DNA of 64,000 nucleotides, taken from NCBI RefSeq assembly GCF_042649045.1, contig NZ_JBHSEF010000008.1:62001-126000 (forward strand), read 5' to 3'. Positions 63,170-64,000 of the stretch are shown here, in pieces. A program made the position numbers and the translations under genes. The stretch comes from Chryseomicrobium palamuruense (GTDB taxonomy: Bacteria > Bacillota > Bacilli > Bacillales_A > Planococcaceae). The number at the start of each line of letters is the position of its first letter. Within the stretch, counting starts at the first letter, position 1. A model generated the notes under the pieces. It was not told the DNA's origin. It ran no database searches and worked only from the letters and a program-made list of their open reading frames with translations.

Positions 63170-63201
63170 TTTAATTAGATAGTGAGGGAGGGAAGTATGG
63201 G

Positions 63202-64000
63202 ATGAATTTTACAGATGAGCAATTGGATGTATGGATACGTACACAAAAATATTTTGTTTATAGTGGGGAAACGAAATCACTTGAATTTCGATTACAACAC
63301 TTAGATGTTTTGAAATCAGCCATTAAAAAGTATGAGTCTGCCATACTGGAAGCACTGTATAAAGATCTTCGAAAAGGGGAATTTGAAGCGTTTACAACGG
63401 AAGTGGGCATAATTTACGAATCAATTAATTATATGAAAAAGCACTTGGCCGATTGGGTGAAACCAGAGAGCAAAAAGACACCTCCTTATTTACAACCGGC
63501 AAAAAGCTATATTGTTTCTGAGCCGTATGGAAGCTGTTTGATTATTGCTCCTTACAATTATCCATTCCAGCTTGTCATGGAACCATTGATTGGAGCCATC
63601 ATTGGAGGAAATGCAGCGATTGTTAAGCCATCTGAAGCAACACCACATGTGGCAGCTATTGTGAAAGAATTAATTGAAGAGACGTTCCCACCGGAATATG
63701 TCCGAGTAGTAGAAGGCGAAAAAGAAGAAACATCGACATTAATCCATGCGCCGTTTGATTTTATCTTCTTCACAGGAAGTGTTGCTGTTGGAAAAATCGT
63801 CATGAAAGCAGCTGCAGAACGACTCACGCCCATCGCGCTCGAGCTTGGGGGGAAATCCCCTGCAGTCATTGACCACACAGCAAACTTAGAAGTTGCTGCC
63901 AAACGTATTGCTTGGGGAAAATTTTCTAATGCTGGCCAGACGTGTGTCGCACCAGATTATGTAATGGTCCATGAAGATGTCAAAGAAGAGTTTATCCAAC
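63202..64000 (+). CDS. aldehyde dehydrogenase, 3' end cut by window edge
   Basis: This is the first 266 residues of a class 3-like NAD(P)-dependent aldehyde dehydrogenase of about 455 residues (YwdH/AldX type). The coenzyme site FFTGSVAVGK, the catalytic glutamate in LELGGKSP and the catalytic cysteine in NAGQTCVAPD are visible; IIAPYNYPFQL is typical of the short fatty-aldehyde enzymes. ATG 63202 follows GAGGGAGGG. The frame stays open to the end of the window. Confidence 0.93.
   Translation, partial: MNFTDEQLDVWIRTQKYFVYSGETKSLEFRLQHLDVLKSAIKKYESAILEALYKDLRKGEFEAFTTEVGIIYESINYMKKHLADWVKPESKKTPPYLQPAKSYIVSEPYGSCLIIAPYNYPFQLVMEPLIGAIIGGNAAIVKPSEATPHVAAIVKELIEETFPPEYVRVVEGEKEETSTLIHAPFDFIFFTGSVAVGKIVMKAAAERLTPIALELGGKSPAVIDHTANLEVAAKRIAWGKFSNAGQTCVAPDYVMVHEDVKEEFIQ

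Noticed and set aside
1..64000. Mobile elements, prophage, CRISPR array, restriction or defence island
   Set aside because: No transposase, integrase, regular spaced repeats or defence-type genes were seen; gene order is conserved core genome throughout.

Overview
The window looks like a chromosomal segment from a spore-forming member of the Bacillales (Firmicutes), probably of the Planococcaceae/Caryophanaceae type. This is inferred from Bacillus subtilis-like gene order, strong AGGAGG ribosome sites, frequent TTG starts, Bacillus-type promoters and sporulation genes (spoVAC-AD-AE, cotZ, spoVIF). Gene density is high. No insertion sequence, prophage, CRISPR array, rRNA or tRNA was seen. Nearly all of it is core genome; the less ordinary signals are in regulatory sites, one small RNA, one unlisted small gene and a few atypical proteins.

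Layout. 1-4.6 kb: leucine biosynthesis (leuA partial, leuB, leuC, leuD). 4.8-9.1 kb: hpf, secA and prfB, the last with its programmed +1 frameshift. 9.2-18.9 kb: a cell-envelope and division block: yvjA, cccB, ftsE-ftsX, an M23 murein hydrolase, a membrane protein with a ResA-like thioredoxin and ctpB, then minJ-csbA, a TVP38 protein and a signal peptidase. 18.9-28.6 kb: addB-addA DNA repair, a DUF418 protein, yisK-yisL. 28.7-34.6 kb: a degenerate alpha-amylase-like membrane protein, degV and a Cof phosphatase, yitW, a ClpB disaggregase lacking its N-domain under a CtsR box, yjzD. 34.7-43.2 kb: fabH-fabF behind a FapR box and an App-type oligopeptide transporter.

43.2-56.9 kb: trpS with a tryptophan T-box, a secreted glycosidase-like protein, spxA, mecA, coiA, pepF, the small RNA RoxS/RsaE with a Rex box, spxH and a truncated haemoglobin, yjbK, yjbL, relQ-nadK-rluD-like-mgtE. 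56.9-59.7 kb: sporulation genes cotZ, spoVAC-AD-AE and spoVIF with matching candidate sigma-K and sigma-G promoters. 59.7-64 kb: yjcF, yjcG and yjcH, a PgpA-family phosphatase, a thermonuclease lipoprotein, a 47-residue small gene with a strong ribosome site, and a partial aldehyde dehydrogenase.

Several genes connect functionally. SpxA, its ClpXP adaptor SpxH and the ClpC adaptor MecA are all here and handle regulated proteolysis. RoxS and the truncated haemoglobin point to redox control beside them. FtsEX is followed by its probable client hydrolase. FapR-type (fab) and CtsR-type (clpB) operators are directly readable; CodY-type sites before the transporter are weaker. All protein assignments come from reading motifs, length and gene order, without database searches.
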